A DNA stretch of 64,000 nt from Streptomyces peucetius (lineage in GTDB: Bacteria > Actinomycetota > Actinomycetes > Streptomycetales > Streptomycetaceae): NCBI RefSeq assembly GCF_025854275.1, contig NZ_CP107567.1, positions 2,356,001 through 2,420,000 on the forward strand, written 5' to 3'. Position numbers and translations under genes: made by a program. Of the stretch, positions 45,262 to 54,370 are shown one piece after another. The notes beneath the pieces were generated by a model, which worked only from the letters and a program-made list of their open reading frames with translations, searched no databases and was not told the origin of the DNA. Position 1 is the first letter of the stretch. Each line of letters starts with the position of its first letter.

Positions 45262-45825
45262 TCACCACATTCCGTGTTCCAGTTCCTCCAGTGACAGATT
45301 CCACTGTGAGTCCTCGTCGACGAAAGGAGTTGGGTCGAAGGCGCCGACCACTCGCTTGAAACGCGCTGACAGTTCCTCCGGGTCAACATCGTTGTCGTGA
45401 TCGACCTCGAGTTTGCGGAACTCGATGAGCGCGTACACCAGGGATTCGGCATCTCGGTGGAGTTCGATGTAGCCGGCGGATCCTTCCGGGAAGGCGTACA
45501 CCTTTCCGGACTTCGGGTCGATGGCCACCAGGGAGGTGAACAAGTAACCGAGCATCCACCATGACCGACTCTCCGCCGGGCAGGGCATGCCGTAGTGATC
45601 GAAACGGCTTCCGAGGCTGATCGCGTCCAGATCGGCGGGGTAGGGATCCTCAACGTCTTCCCGGGAGGTGAACACCTCGGAATGGGGAAGCCCTACAGAG
45701 CTCAAGAAGTTCGCCGAACGCGGTTCGAACTCAACAGTCCCGCTCTGCGGGAAGTACACGACGTTGTCCAGACCGTAGGCCTGCGTCAACTGGACTGGAG
45801 ATACAGAGAAGTTCACGTTCAACAT
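45262..45825 (-). CDS. SUKH-4 family immunity protein
   Basis: 187 residues from the ATG at 45825, 1 nt after the stop of the preceding gene. The SUKH-4 pattern is seen: ANFLSSVGLPHSEVFTSRED near the start, then LGYLFTSLVAIDPKSGKVYAFPEGSAGYIELHRDAESLVYALIEFRKL. SUKH superfamily proteins neutralise polymorphic toxins, often nucleases. The coupling to the WXG100-like gene makes that protein the likely cognate toxin or its carrier. Confidence 0.85.
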   Translation of the reverse strand: MLNVNFSVSPVQLTQAYGLDNVVYFPQSGTVEFEPRSANFLSSVGLPHSEVFTSREDVEDPYPADLDAISLGSRFDHYGMPCPAESRSWWMLGYLFTSLVAIDPKSGKVYAFPEGSAGYIELHRDAESLVYALIEFRKLEVDHDNDVDPEELSARFKRVVGAFDPTPFVDEDSQWNLSLEELEHGMW

Positions 45826-45826
45826 C

Positions 45827-46777
45827 CTAGAGCAGATAGGTTCGGACGTCGTCATCGTCGGTGTCGACCTTGCACTTATCAATTTCCTCCTTCTGGTGTT
45901 TGTCTCCGGCTTTATGATCCTTCTTGCTCTTGTCGATCTTGCCGCCGTGACCTTCAAGGGTCTTGACCATTTCGTCGGCCTTCTTGTCGACCGCGTCCTC
46001 AGCCTTGTCCATGACGGCAGCGAGTTTGTAGAACCGACTGTCCTTCTTCACGGACGACTTGCGCTGGAGGCCACCACCCTTGAAGGAACCTTTCTTCTTG
46101 TCGAAGTTGGTAGCCGTCTTGCGGTAGTCACCCGCAGCGCGTTCAAACTCGTCGAACTCGATGACCAGGTCCTGCGCCATGTGCGCGCTTCCCGAGGCCA
46201 TGACGTCGTATGTGCTGCCCCCGCCGAGGTGATCGGAGAACAGCTTCTCGATCTCGGCGAGAACCTTCGCCTCGATCTTGTCGGTGACGATCGAGGTGAT
46301 CTGATCGATGGCGTAGTCGATGGCTTCCTGGATGATTATTCGTGCCGCGCCGATGGCTGCTGCCGACAGCAGACCGCTGAGGCCGGCGGTGAAGAACATG
46401 CCGACGACTCCGGCGGTGGCGGTGGCGGCGGTGGCGGTCAGCTTGGTGATGATGGCGACTTTGCAGGTGAGGATGAGACCGGCGCACTCGTCGAGCGCGT
46501 CGGCCAAGTCGTCACACCTCTTGGCGAACGTGGCCAGGTCTCTGGTGGTCAGCTTGCCCCAGCGGCGGTCGATGGCCGTGACGGTCGCGCCCTTGCTCTT
46601 CCCCGCGACGATGTGTGAGCAGGCACTATTGCCCTCTTTCACCGCGTCGCGGATGCCTTCGGCCAGGTTCCGATAGTCCGTGGCCGAGGACTTGACCTCG
46701 TCCTCGTCGATCTGCGGCCAGTCGATGCCGACCAAGTCCAGGACTTCGACCAGGTCGTCGGGCAGCTGCTTCCCCAT
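45827..46777 (-). CDS. WXG100-like putative secreted effector (toxin partner of SUKH-4)
   Basis: 316 residues. Residues 1-100 are helical and resemble the ESX/WXG100-like leader of actinobacterial polymorphic toxins (DYRNLAEGIRDAVKEGNSACSHIVAGKSKG, then LATFAKRCDDLADALDECAG). Residues about 104-165 are Ala/Thr/Gly-rich and hydrophobic (TAATATAGVVGMFFTAGLSG). The C-terminal 110 residues are Lys/Asp-rich, with an HGGKIDKSKKDHKAGDKHQK segment and an acidic end. No catalytic motif is recognised, so the toxic activity is unknown. The 1-nt gap to the immunity gene implies translational coupling. Confidence 0.65.
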   Translation of the reverse strand: MGKQLPDDLVEVLDLVGIDWPQIDEDEVKSSATDYRNLAEGIRDAVKEGNSACSHIVAGKSKGATVTAIDRRWGKLTTRDLATFAKRCDDLADALDECAGLILTCKVAIITKLTATAATATAGVVGMFFTAGLSGLLSAAAIGAARIIIQEAIDYAIDQITSIVTDKIEAKVLAEIEKLFSDHLGGGSTYDVMASGSAHMAQDLVIEFDEFERAAGDYRKTATNFDKKKGSFKGGGLQRKSSVKKDSRFYKLAAVMDKAEDAVDKKADEMVKTLEGHGGKIDKSKKDHKAGDKHQKEEIDKCKVDTDDDDVRTYLL

Positions 46778-46902
46778 GCGTTACTCCCGTTGATGCCCGA
46801 ACTGACCTACTCTCCAACCTTGGTGATGGGCCGTCAACTTCGTAAATGTGAGGCGGCTGTGAAACCGATCAGATCTGGCCCTCGCCTCCGCGTGAGGCCG
46901 AG

Positions 46903-48554
46903 TCAGGGGGCGATCTCTTGGGGCGTGACGCAGGTCAGAGCCTCGCCCATCCCGATCAGGACACGGCCATCTGCGGTGAGAGCGACCGAGCGGACGGGCG
47001 GACCGGGGCGGAAGGTCCGCTGCGCTCCTGTGTCACCGTGGATCCAGTCCACCGCACCGTCTGCCCAAGCCACCGCGACAATCGGCCCGTTCACTGTGAC
47101 CGCGGCTCCGAGGGACACCACGGGGCAGCGTCGCTTGACCACAGGCTCGGGCATCGGGGAGTGCCCGGGGGCCCAGGCGCGCACCGTCCCGTCCGCTCCG
47201 CCGCTGTAGAGGACAGGCACCGCCTCACCGCCCTCACGCGACAGGCCCAGCCCGGCGACAGCGGTCACCGTCCCTTTGTGTAGGACAGCATCTGCCGTCA
47301 TGTGCCCGTACACCGCCACCCTGCCCGCAGCATCACCCAGCACCACCGATCCAGCGACCGGACCCGAGACGGTTGCGAGAGCGGTGGCAGTGCGGCGCTT
47401 CAAGGCTGCGAGGAGGCGCTCCACGTCAGTCGGTCCCTGATCGAGCAGGCTCTCGATGCCGGACGTCGCCGGTCGAGCAGCCCACGTCATATCCGCGTGG
47501 AGGTGGCCGCCTTGGTCGAGAAGCAACAGCGTGCCGTCCTGCATCACGGACAGCGCCCTGGGCGGCCCGGCCTGTGTGGAGAGACGCCCCTGGGGCGTCG
47601 CATTGCTGACGCTCACGACCCGCACTGCGTCCTGCTGGCCGGCCACGAGCAGGCTGCCGGCCAGTGGTCCTGCTCCTGCGGCCAGCACGTGGCCCGGGCC
47701 GGGCCAGGGGGCGTCACATCCCCGCGAACACGACTCCATTCATGACGCCATGGCGCCTCCGACGCCAGATCGGCCAGTGCCGGGGCAATGCGTGGGTCGG
47801 CGCTGTCCCCCAGAACGGCCGAGAGTATCAGCGCCCGTGACGCAGGTGACTGCTCTTGGCACAGTGCCTGTCCCGCCTACAACCACGCGGAGCGCAAGCC
47901 ACCATGGTCCCGATCGTCCCGCTCATAGCCGAGAGTGACCAGCCACGGATCTGCTTCGCACACAGCGAGCGGGTCGGACAGATCCACCCACTAATCCGCG
48001 AAACGGGGCGCCGCTGCCAGGACAGGTTCAGGTGTGGATGCCAGCCACTGCTCGTATCGCTGCTGGTCTCTCCACTGATCGTGGTCCAGATCCAGTTCCG
48101 CACACTCAACGCGGCCGAGGACCTGATGAGCAGGACTCGCCGTACGGGACTCCACGATCAGCCGAAGATGCGGCAGCCGAACCAAGTCAAGCACCAGGTC
48201 AACGACGGATCCCGAGTGAACGTCCGGCAGGACAATCACCGTCCGGCGGGCATTGCTCCCCAGCGCCTCGATCAGCTCGTCCGCAGAACGCGCCACCACC
48301 CCGAGCTGGTCCGCCAAAGACCACACGTTGCCATGCAGACTCTGTCCCGCGAACGGAACGACGGCGTGAACAGCACGCTCCACGGGATTGCCACCCATCG
48401 TCCCGTGGTGAACCAACCACGCAAGCAGAGCAGACTTCCCGCACCCCGACGCCCCGATAACCAGGCATAGACCAGGCGCATGCAAATCGGCCAGCCAGCC
48501 CAACAAAGCGGCAGCCGCAGGCTCACGGCCCGCAGCGGGTCGATCCCACCGCAT
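46903..48554 (-). pseudogene. P-loop NTPase-WD40 protein, broken by two TAG codons and a frameshift
   Basis: The 5' part (48554 down to 47991) encodes LGWLADLHAPGLCLVIGASGCGKSALLAWLV, a Walker A motif in GASGCGKS, and TVIVLPDVH as Walker B. After a TAG at about 47991 the same frame continues as LSDPLAVCEADPWLVTLGYERDDRDHGGLRSAWL, then a second TAG, then ALILSAVLGDSADPRIAPALADL. A frameshift near 47720 leads to the WD40 part (47739-46903), with repeats such as VLYSGGADGTVRAWAPG and PVRSVALTADGRVLIG. The ATG overlaps the upstream gene's TGA (TGATG), so the pair was coupled. STAND-like architecture. Confidence 0.75.
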
Positions 48555-49427
48555 CAGCCGCGCCTCGCCTGCTCCGCGGCATGCGTAATCAGACCCTCAA
48601 GCCCTTCTTCACGGGACTCCGCACTCTCTCCGTAGCCGAAGCTATGAGTGAACTCCGCCTGAGGAAACGCGGCCTGCATCCACACCGCACAGTAGTGCCC
48701 CGGCATGACACAAGGCTCAAGCTCGCAGTAAACACGCCTTACCTGGCTCGCCTCCACGCCGTCAGCGGACAGTCGCCGCCAGATGATCTCCTCGGGATGC
48801 AGCTGCCCAGGCCCCGTCGCTTCAGTCACCACCTGCTTGGCACCAGATGCATCCACATACTCAAACGCGGCCGAGAACGGAAAGTCCAGCGTGTGCCGAA
48901 TATCGTCGAGCACCCGCGGCCACCACGACTCCAGCTCCTCAAAGGCCGCTGCGTCGATGCGCCGCAGCTCCGCATTCAAGTCGCGGAAAACGGCGGCGGC
49001 CTCCGCCAAACTGGTGGACGACGCAACGCTGGGCTGGGCACGGTCCAGGGCAAGCAGTGATGCATTGAGTGCCGAGATGTCCGTGTTGACGAACATGTCA
49101 TCCGCCACGTGCCCCAGTACCACGGCCTGGACAGCGCCATCAGGGCGCAAGACCGTCGAAGCCGATGCGCGGCCACGACGCCATGGCATCCGGCACACGG
49201 ACATTCGACGACCTTGCTGCGACAACGACCAGGGGCACCGGGTCGTCGGCGGCAGGGGCCTGAAAGTAGGGCGGAACCACGCGTGGCACGCCGACCTCTG
49301 TGAGCAGTCCCCGAGCTACTGCCGGCAGGCGGGCTCCCATGAGGCTGCCCCCATCCAGCCGACGAAGTCCCTCGCGGCCGAAGTGCTGCACCAACTTGTC
49401 AGAGTGTTCTGAGGTGGGGGAAGACAT
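48554..49427 (-). pseudogene. SUKH-4/deaminase-like fusion gene with a frameshift
   Basis: The first part (49427-49140, from an ATG after TCGGAGG-like purines) encodes HFGREGLRRLDGGSLMGARLPAVARGLLTEVGVP, like the SUKH-4 N-terminus. The frame then stops. One frame over, from about 49165, it continues DGAVQAVVLGHVADDMFVNTDISALNASLLALD as SUKH-4 does. The C-terminus carries VYCELEPCVMPGHYCAVWM with THSFGYGESAESREEG, resembling the CxE...PC core of nucleic-acid/nucleotide deaminases (XOO_2897-like). A one-base shift near 49150-49165 separates the two. Coupled to the NTPase-WD40 gene. Confidence 0.6.
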
Positions 49428-49551
49428 GACTACCTCGCTGGAAAGAGTGCCTATACCGCCACGACCATAGCCAACATGGCCGGCCATGACTTACTGATCG
49501 TTTCAGAATGACGATGTTGCTGAAGGGAACGAGGGCGGTTCTGCGTATCAG

Positions 49552-50606
49552 TTACGGGAGGCTGAGTGCTTCAGCCCAGACGCTGCCGCCGTCGGCCCAG
49601 GTCCACAGCCATTGCCGCAGTGACGCGGTCGCGTGGCGCAGGCCGTCATGGGGGTCCTCGCCCCAGCTCGGCACCCAGCCGTCCGCGTCATAGAGCAGGA
49701 CGGGGTTGTCGACTGCGAGTAGCGAGAGATGCCACTGCATCGAGCAGCCGCCCGACGTCAGGTACAGCCATGATGCGGGCAGCCCCGCCGCACGGTCGCG
49801 TTCGTGCTCGATGACCGAACAGGGCCAGTCGATCAGGTCCCCCGGCGCGCGCCGACCGTCGGGGAGCGAGGCCAGACCGCCATCGGGCCCGAAGCCGCCG
49901 TCGCCGACCTCGGTGTGGATGCGCCGAAGGAGTGCCGGCAGCGGGCGCCCGAGCACCCAGTTGGGCCGGTCCTGGACCTGCTCGGTGATCCGTTCCTTGC
50001 CGTCCTCGGTCAGCTCGTCGAAGCTCGGCGGCGGCCAGTCGAACGCGGCGTCGATGCTCGCGAACTGCGCCTGATAGTCCACCGCGTAGAACGGGGGGAC
50101 ATCACGACGGGGGCCTCGGGCGGGACCTGGTCGAGGTAGTCCCGGACGTCGCCGGCGAAGAACGAGCCGAGGCGGGTCTCCAGGGCCTTGAGCTTCGTGG
50201 CCGTCTTCTCGTGCATCCTCGGCCACTGGTCGCGGGTGGCGGCCGTCATCCGCCGGTAGTCCACGCCTTCCTTGCCGACGTACTGAAGGAAGCGGGTGCC
50301 GAGCATGAGCGTGGCCAGCAGGTCGGAGCGGTCTTCGAGGTACGGGGCCAGCCAGCCCAGTTCCTCTTCGTGGTCCTCGCGCAGGGTGAACGGCAGCGGG
50401 TCACCGGCCAGATACCAGCCCAGGGCGCACGAGTACGCCTGGATGTCGTTGCCGTGGACCGGCCGGGAGTTCCCGCACCGCGAGTGCAGTACCCGCTCGA
50501 TGGTGAAGTTCCCGGAGCAGCCGACGTAGATGTCGGTCTCGGGCCAGGCGCCGGCGTGCTCGTAGATGATCGACCGGAGGGGCGCGGGAATCGAGCCGTG
50601 GAACAT
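49552..50606 (-). pseudogene. Antirestriction adenine-methyltransferase-like gene fused to a SUKH tail, frameshifted
   Basis: From the ATG at 50606: IPAPLRSIIYEHAGAWPETDIYVGCSGNFTIERVL and YLDQVPPEAPVVM, the start of the actinobacterial putative antirestriction adenine methyltransferase. A run of six C at about 50095-50100 (minus strand) then breaks the frame. Adding one C would give VVMSPPFYAVDY, the expected PPFY. After RITEQVQDRPNWVLG the sequence becomes a SUKH C-terminus (LPALLRRIHTEVGDGGFGPDGG, then GGCSMQWHLSLL). So it is a methyltransferase N-terminus joined to a SUKH C-terminus, with one homopolymer indel. Confidence 0.6.
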
Positions 50607-50707
50607 GGGCCGCTCCTGTGACGGTTCCCGCTGAAACGGGCGGCGATGGTAGCCGACCCGACCAGGTCACCTCTGGGCATCGGCGCAGGCCAGGGCGGTA
50701 CGGCAAA

Positions 50708-50741
50708 AAGCCCCCGAGCGGCCGGGGCCGATCGGGGGCTT
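50708..50741 (-). terminator. Terminator of tRNA-Gly
   Basis: AAGCCCCCGA and TCGGGGGCTT pair over 10 bp around a GC-rich loop. On the minus strand the T run (from AAAAAG at 50705-50710) follows the stem, a classical intrinsic terminator 6 bp after the tRNA. Confidence 0.85.
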
Positions 50742-50746
50742 CGAGG

Positions 50747-50820
50747 TGGAGCGCCAGCCTGGATTTGAACCAAGACCTCCCACCCGGAAGGTGGGTGTGC
50801 TGCTGTTGCACTACCGGCGC
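50747..50820 (-). tRNA. tRNA-Gly(UCC)
   Basis: Full cloverleaf on the minus strand. Acceptor GCGCCGG pairs with CTGGCGC (one G-T) followed by an encoded TCCA end. The D arm is GTGC...GCAC, and the anticodon stem CCCAC/GTGGG has the loop CTTCCGG, so the anticodon is TCC and reads GGA/GGG. The T arm loop is TTCAAAT. The gene is intact, with its own terminator. Confidence 0.9.
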
Positions 50821-51005
50821 ATCGGTCGACTGCGCCGCCGCTCAGGACAGCCGACCACGGAGCGGGATGATACAGGCACCCTGAGTGCCCTCCCCGACGT
50901 TGGAGATGCCACCTGATCCGATCACAGGCGGGGTGTGGGCGGGCCTGTGGCCGCCTCGTTGCTGCCTCTTGGGGGGTGGGGAGCTGGGGGCCGTCAACGA
51001 CTTAG

Positions 51006-51639
51006 AGGTCATCTCATTTGGCTGGCTCGGTCGGCTGTTGGTCGTGGTGGGGATCGTTGAGCGGCTGGTGCCGGATGAGTTGTGGGAGCTGTTTCAGCGG
51101 GTGGTGCCGGAGGCTCCCTCGCGGCCTCAGGGTGGCGGCCGGCGTCGGCATGGTGACCGGGAGGTGCTGGCCGCGATCGTGTTCGTGGCCATGTCAGGCT
51201 GCGCATGGCAGCAGTTGCCGTCCGCGTCGTTCGGACCCTCGGGGGCGACGGCCCATCGGCGCTTTTCCGAGTGGACGAAAGCCAGAGTGTGGGGCAAGCT
51301 CCACCGTCTGGTCCTCCACGAGCTTGGATCCCGCGGCGAGTTGGACTGGTCCCGCTGCGCGATCGACTCGGTGAACATGCGGGCCCTGAAAAAGGGGACC
51401 TGACGGGCTGTCGATCGGGGCAAGTACGGCTCGAAGATCCACTTGATCACCGAGCGGACCGGTCTGCCCCTGTCTGTCGAAATCCGCCACCGCTGGACCA
51501 TCGAACGCACCATGGCCTGGCTCGCCGGCTGCCGACGCCGCCACCGACGCTACGAACGCAAAGCCGAGCACTTCCTCGCCTTCACAGCATCGGCTGCACC
51601 CTCATCTGCTACCGCCGACTCGCCAAATGAGATGGCTTG
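51006..51639 (+). mobile_element. Defective IS5-family element (internally deleted)
   Basis: Ends share CATCTCATTTGGC (51010-51022) and its complement (51622-51634) as inverted repeats. TTAG on both sides (51002-51005, 51640-51643) is a YTAR-type target duplication. The ORF starts near 51041 (VVVGIVERLVPDELWELFQR) and has CAWQQLPSASFGPSGATAHRRFSEW and DWSRCAIDSVNMRALKKG, a stop and frame damage near 51401, and GKYGSKIHLITERTGLPLS. It then jumps directly to RHRWTIERTMAWLAGCRRR. About 300 bp of the DDE core, including the second Asp, is gone, so it can move only in trans. Confidence 0.85.
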
Positions 51640-52404
51640 TTAGTTTGTAGCACATGTAGCCCGTGCCTGGACCTCGTTGGCGGGTCCGGATGTCGCGTAC
51701 CAGCCGTCCGGGTTGAGGGTGCCGTCAGGCGCCGGTGCACCACCTAGGGCCGGCCCGCTCTCGTCGATGTCTTGGTCCGCGACGGTGACGAAGCCTCCGC
51801 CAGTGGCAACGGGGTGGGTGGCCGGGCAAGAGGCGATAGAAGTCCCTGTTGCCTGATCACCATAGACGACGATGACAGACGAGAAACCTCCCTGGACACC
51901 CTGGGCACCCTGCGGACCCTGGGCACCCTGGGCACCCGTAGCACCCTGGACACCCTGCGGGCCCTGGGCACCCTGGGCACCCTGCGGACCCTGGGCACCC
52001 TGGGCACCCGTAGCACCCTGGACACCCTGCGGACCCTGGGCACCCGTAGCACCCTGGACACCATCGGCGCCCTGAGGTCCTGCCGGGCCCTCAGGGCCCT
52101 CGGGTCCTTCAGGTCCTTCAGGTCCTGCAGGACCCTCGGGTCCTGCAGGACCTTGCGGGCCCTGCGGACCCCTCTTGCCTCGGTCTCCCTTCGGCCCGCG
52201 GTGCTTGTCCTTGTCACGATCGCTGTCAGCGGTCGTGACGCCGTTGGGGCCGGGGAGGCCCAGCGTGTGCTCGGTACCAGACCTTTGGACCGCGTCCGCA
52301 AAAGCGGCCGTGGTCGGGACCACATTAAGCACAACAGCAATCGTGCCCGCTGAAACACAAGTGGCGGCTCTTACACGAGAGGTACGGATGGTTTTACGAC
52401 TCAC
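51640..52404 (-). CDS. Secreted collagen-like protein
   Basis: 254 residues from the GTG at 52404 (AGGAAAGG upstream). A signal peptide ([22 protein letters not shown]) is followed by a charged linker and then about 38 uninterrupted Gly-X-Y triplets (residues about 70-180): first [13 protein letters not shown] types, then [12 protein letters not shown] and GAQGAQGPQ blocks repeated as 36-45 bp DNA units. A globular end has three Cys ([17 protein letters not shown] and the final ATCATN). Its TAA stop overlaps the TTAG target repeat of the IS at 51006. It may form triple helices at the cell surface. Confidence 0.88.
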   Translation of the reverse strand: MSRKTIRTSRVRAATCVSAGTIAVVLNVVPTTAAFADAVQRSGTEHTLGLPGPNGVTTADSDRDKDKHRGPKGDRGKRGPQGPQGPAGPEGPAGPEGPEGPEGPEGPAGPQGADGVQGATGAQGPQGVQGATGAQGAQGPQGAQGAQGPQGVQGATGAQGAQGPQGAQGVQGGFSSVIVVYGDQATGTSIASCPATHPVATGGGFVTVADQDIDESGPALGGAPAPDGTLNPDGWYATSGPANEVQARATCATN

Positions 52405-52700
52405 CAGAAGACCTTTCCTCACGGGGCTTGGAGCGAGCACATCGCATTACACCTGCACTGTGAGTGCGTGGACTCGCATGCGTGTCACGCCCCCCATAGG
52501 GACGGACAATGTGACTATCCGGGCCCGTTCAATTGATGACCACGAGGTGGCCCGTGTCGCGGTCGAAGATCACCCAAGCGGCGTGACGGCTGCGGCCCCG
52601 GCCCAGTCCCTATGGCGTGCCCCTTCCGATGGTCAGACGCCCAAGCGGTCAACCCGGATTGGCTGCCACCTCCTAGCCTCCCCCTTTCGCTTCGAGTGGT
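52405..52700. other. Intergenic region between the collagen-like gene and IS1380
   Basis: About 300 bp. The minus strand ends with [17 protein letters not shown] and a stop near 52530, which could be the tail of a lost protein. Otherwise I see the collagen gene's promoter area (ATAGTCACATTGTCC) and nothing else definite. Confidence 0.3.
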
Positions 52701-54300
52701 TGAGCTGGGGTGATGGCGGAGGACTGGTGCTGTCGGGCCCTGGTCGGTGAGTGGGCATGGCTTGGGCCCGACGCTCGGGCCGGGCTCTCCAACGGGTTCC
52801 TTGGTGGTGGGCGGGCAGGGACAGTGCAGCAGGTCAGGTGGCTGGTCGCGGTAGTGCCGTGAGGCGCGCGAAGGCGTTGATGAGTTCGTGCCGCCAGGGC
52901 CAGGCCGCGGCGATCCGCAGGCGAAGGCGGCGGCCGCCGCGAGTGATGCGGGCGGCTGCGTGCAGCAGCCGGTAGCGCAGCTTCTTCGGCTCGGCGGTGG
53001 CCAACTCTCCTTCCAGCAGCAGGGTCTGGGCCCAGGCGAGCAGGTCGGTGGCGGCCAGTGACAGCTCCAGCCACGCTTGGTTGAGGGTGAAGTGGCGGGA
53101 GGGAAAGCGGCCGAAGCCGGTGGTCTTTCCGCAGCGGATGCGGTCCTCGACGCGTGCGTGCGCTCGGTGGCGGACCTCCAGGTGTTGCAGCGAGCCTTCG
53201 CCGTAGGGGGTGTCGGTCAGGAAGACCTGGTGGCGCATGCCCTCGTCGAGGTCGAACACGGACAGTTGGGCGCCGGGGTGCGGGCGCTCGCGGCGGACGA
53301 TGATCCGGGTGCCATCGGGGTAGCCGTCCAGGTCGACCATGCCGGTCAGCTCGGCGACCTCGGCGCCGGTGCGCAGGGTGCCGTCTTGCTCCAGCGCGGG
53401 GTGCCAGACCTCATCGGGCAGGGCGCGGATCGCGCGGCGGACCGGTTCGGTGACGGGATGTCCGACCGAGAAGGATGTGTGGACGCCTCGGGCGCGCAGG
53501 GCCCGCAGGTGGGCCAGGAACGCTTTGGCTCCTCCGGCGCTGTCGGTGCGGACGAGGATGGGGGTGCCGTGGCGGCGGTCGTCGGGGATCTGGGCGAGCG
53601 CCGCATCGAGGACGGTGATGTGGTCGGCGGCGGTGTTGGCGCCGGCGTTTCCTGGCCGCAGCAGTCCGGCCAGGGCTTCGCCGGTGTTGTCCAGGAAGCA
53701 CAACAGCGGGTGGTAGCCGAAGCCCCGCTTGTAGGTGGCTGCGGCCTGCTCTTTCTCGGAGTGGCAGGTGACCAGGGTGGCATCCATATCAATGACCAGC
53801 CCGGGCAGGTCCCGCCCGCCGGCCTGGGCCGCGGGTATGCCGCTGTCTGTCTCGGCGGCCTGCAGCCAGGCGACCTCGCGCGCTGCAGCTCGGGCCGTGC
53901 GCAGCGCTGCCAGTGCCGTGTGGTCGATGCCGGCCAGGAGGCGCCAGGCGGTCGGGGTAGAGGCCACCGGGCCGAACACCTCGGCCTGGTCACGCAGTAG
54001 GGCCAAGTCGGCGATGGCTTCGCCGCCGTCCGCGAGCATCACCGCCACGTCTACCGCGATCCTGCCCGGGTTGTGTCCGGTGCCGCGTGGCCGCAGGCGG
54101 CGCAGCGCGTCGGTGAACGCGTCGGTCAGGCCGGTGGCGTCAGCGAGATCGGCCAGCAGACGGGAACCGGCATGGGCGACCACCCCGTGGCCGTCGGCCG
54201 AGACGACGAGCTTGGGGCGCGACCCGGTAGTGTGCACGCAGAAAGTGCCTTCCTGCTGGGATGACAGAGACCTTCGACAAGCCTCATCTTCCCAGCTCAG
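52700..54300 (-). mobile_element. IS1380-family insertion sequence
   Basis: The ends carry related inverted sequences TGAGCTGGGGTGATG (52701-52715) and CATCTTCCCAGCTCA (54285-54299), 12-13 of 15 matching. The single transposase ORF occupies almost the whole length. Exact termini and a target duplication could not be fixed. The repeats are imperfect, so one end may have decayed. Confidence 0.65.
52834..54237 (-). CDS. IS1380-family transposase
   Basis: 467 residues. It begins with SADGHGVVAHAGSRLLADLADATGL. The DDE nuclease has DLPGLVIDMDATLVTCHSEK (first Asp), then KRGFGYHPLLCFLDNTGEALAGLLRPGNAGANT, ILVRTDSAGGAKAFL (second Asp), and a Glu in the C-terminal HRAHARVEDRIRCGKTTGFGRFPS. The frame is intact and full length. 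Confidence 0.93.
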   Translation of the reverse strand: MHTTGSRPKLVVSADGHGVVAHAGSRLLADLADATGLTDAFTDALRRLRPRGTGHNPGRIAVDVAVMLADGGEAIADLALLRDQAEVFGPVASTPTAWRLLAGIDHTALAALRTARAAAREVAWLQAAETDSGIPAAQAGGRDLPGLVIDMDATLVTCHSEKEQAAATYKRGFGYHPLLCFLDNTGEALAGLLRPGNAGANTAADHITVLDAALAQIPDDRRHGTPILVRTDSAGGAKAFLAHLRALRARGVHTSFSVGHPVTEPVRRAIRALPDEVWHPALEQDGTLRTGAEVAELTGMVDLDGYPDGTRIIVRRERPHPGAQLSVFDLDEGMRHQVFLTDTPYGEGSLQHLEVRHRAHARVEDRIRCGKTTGFGRFPSRHFTLNQAWLELSLAATDLLAWAQTLLLEGELATAEPKKLRYRLLHAAARITRGGRRLRLRIAAAWPWRHELINAFARLTALPRPAT

Positions 54301-54370
54301 AGGGCACTTTCGCGTTTCCGGTCAAGATCCGGACACGGCGGCAAGTGAAACGCGCAGGCTAATGATGTTG

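Noticed and set aside
51880..52190. CRISPR-like periodic repeats
   Set aside because: The periodicity is codon-based (Gly-X-Y triplets) inside the collagen-like gene. There are no unique spacers of constant length and no cas genes.
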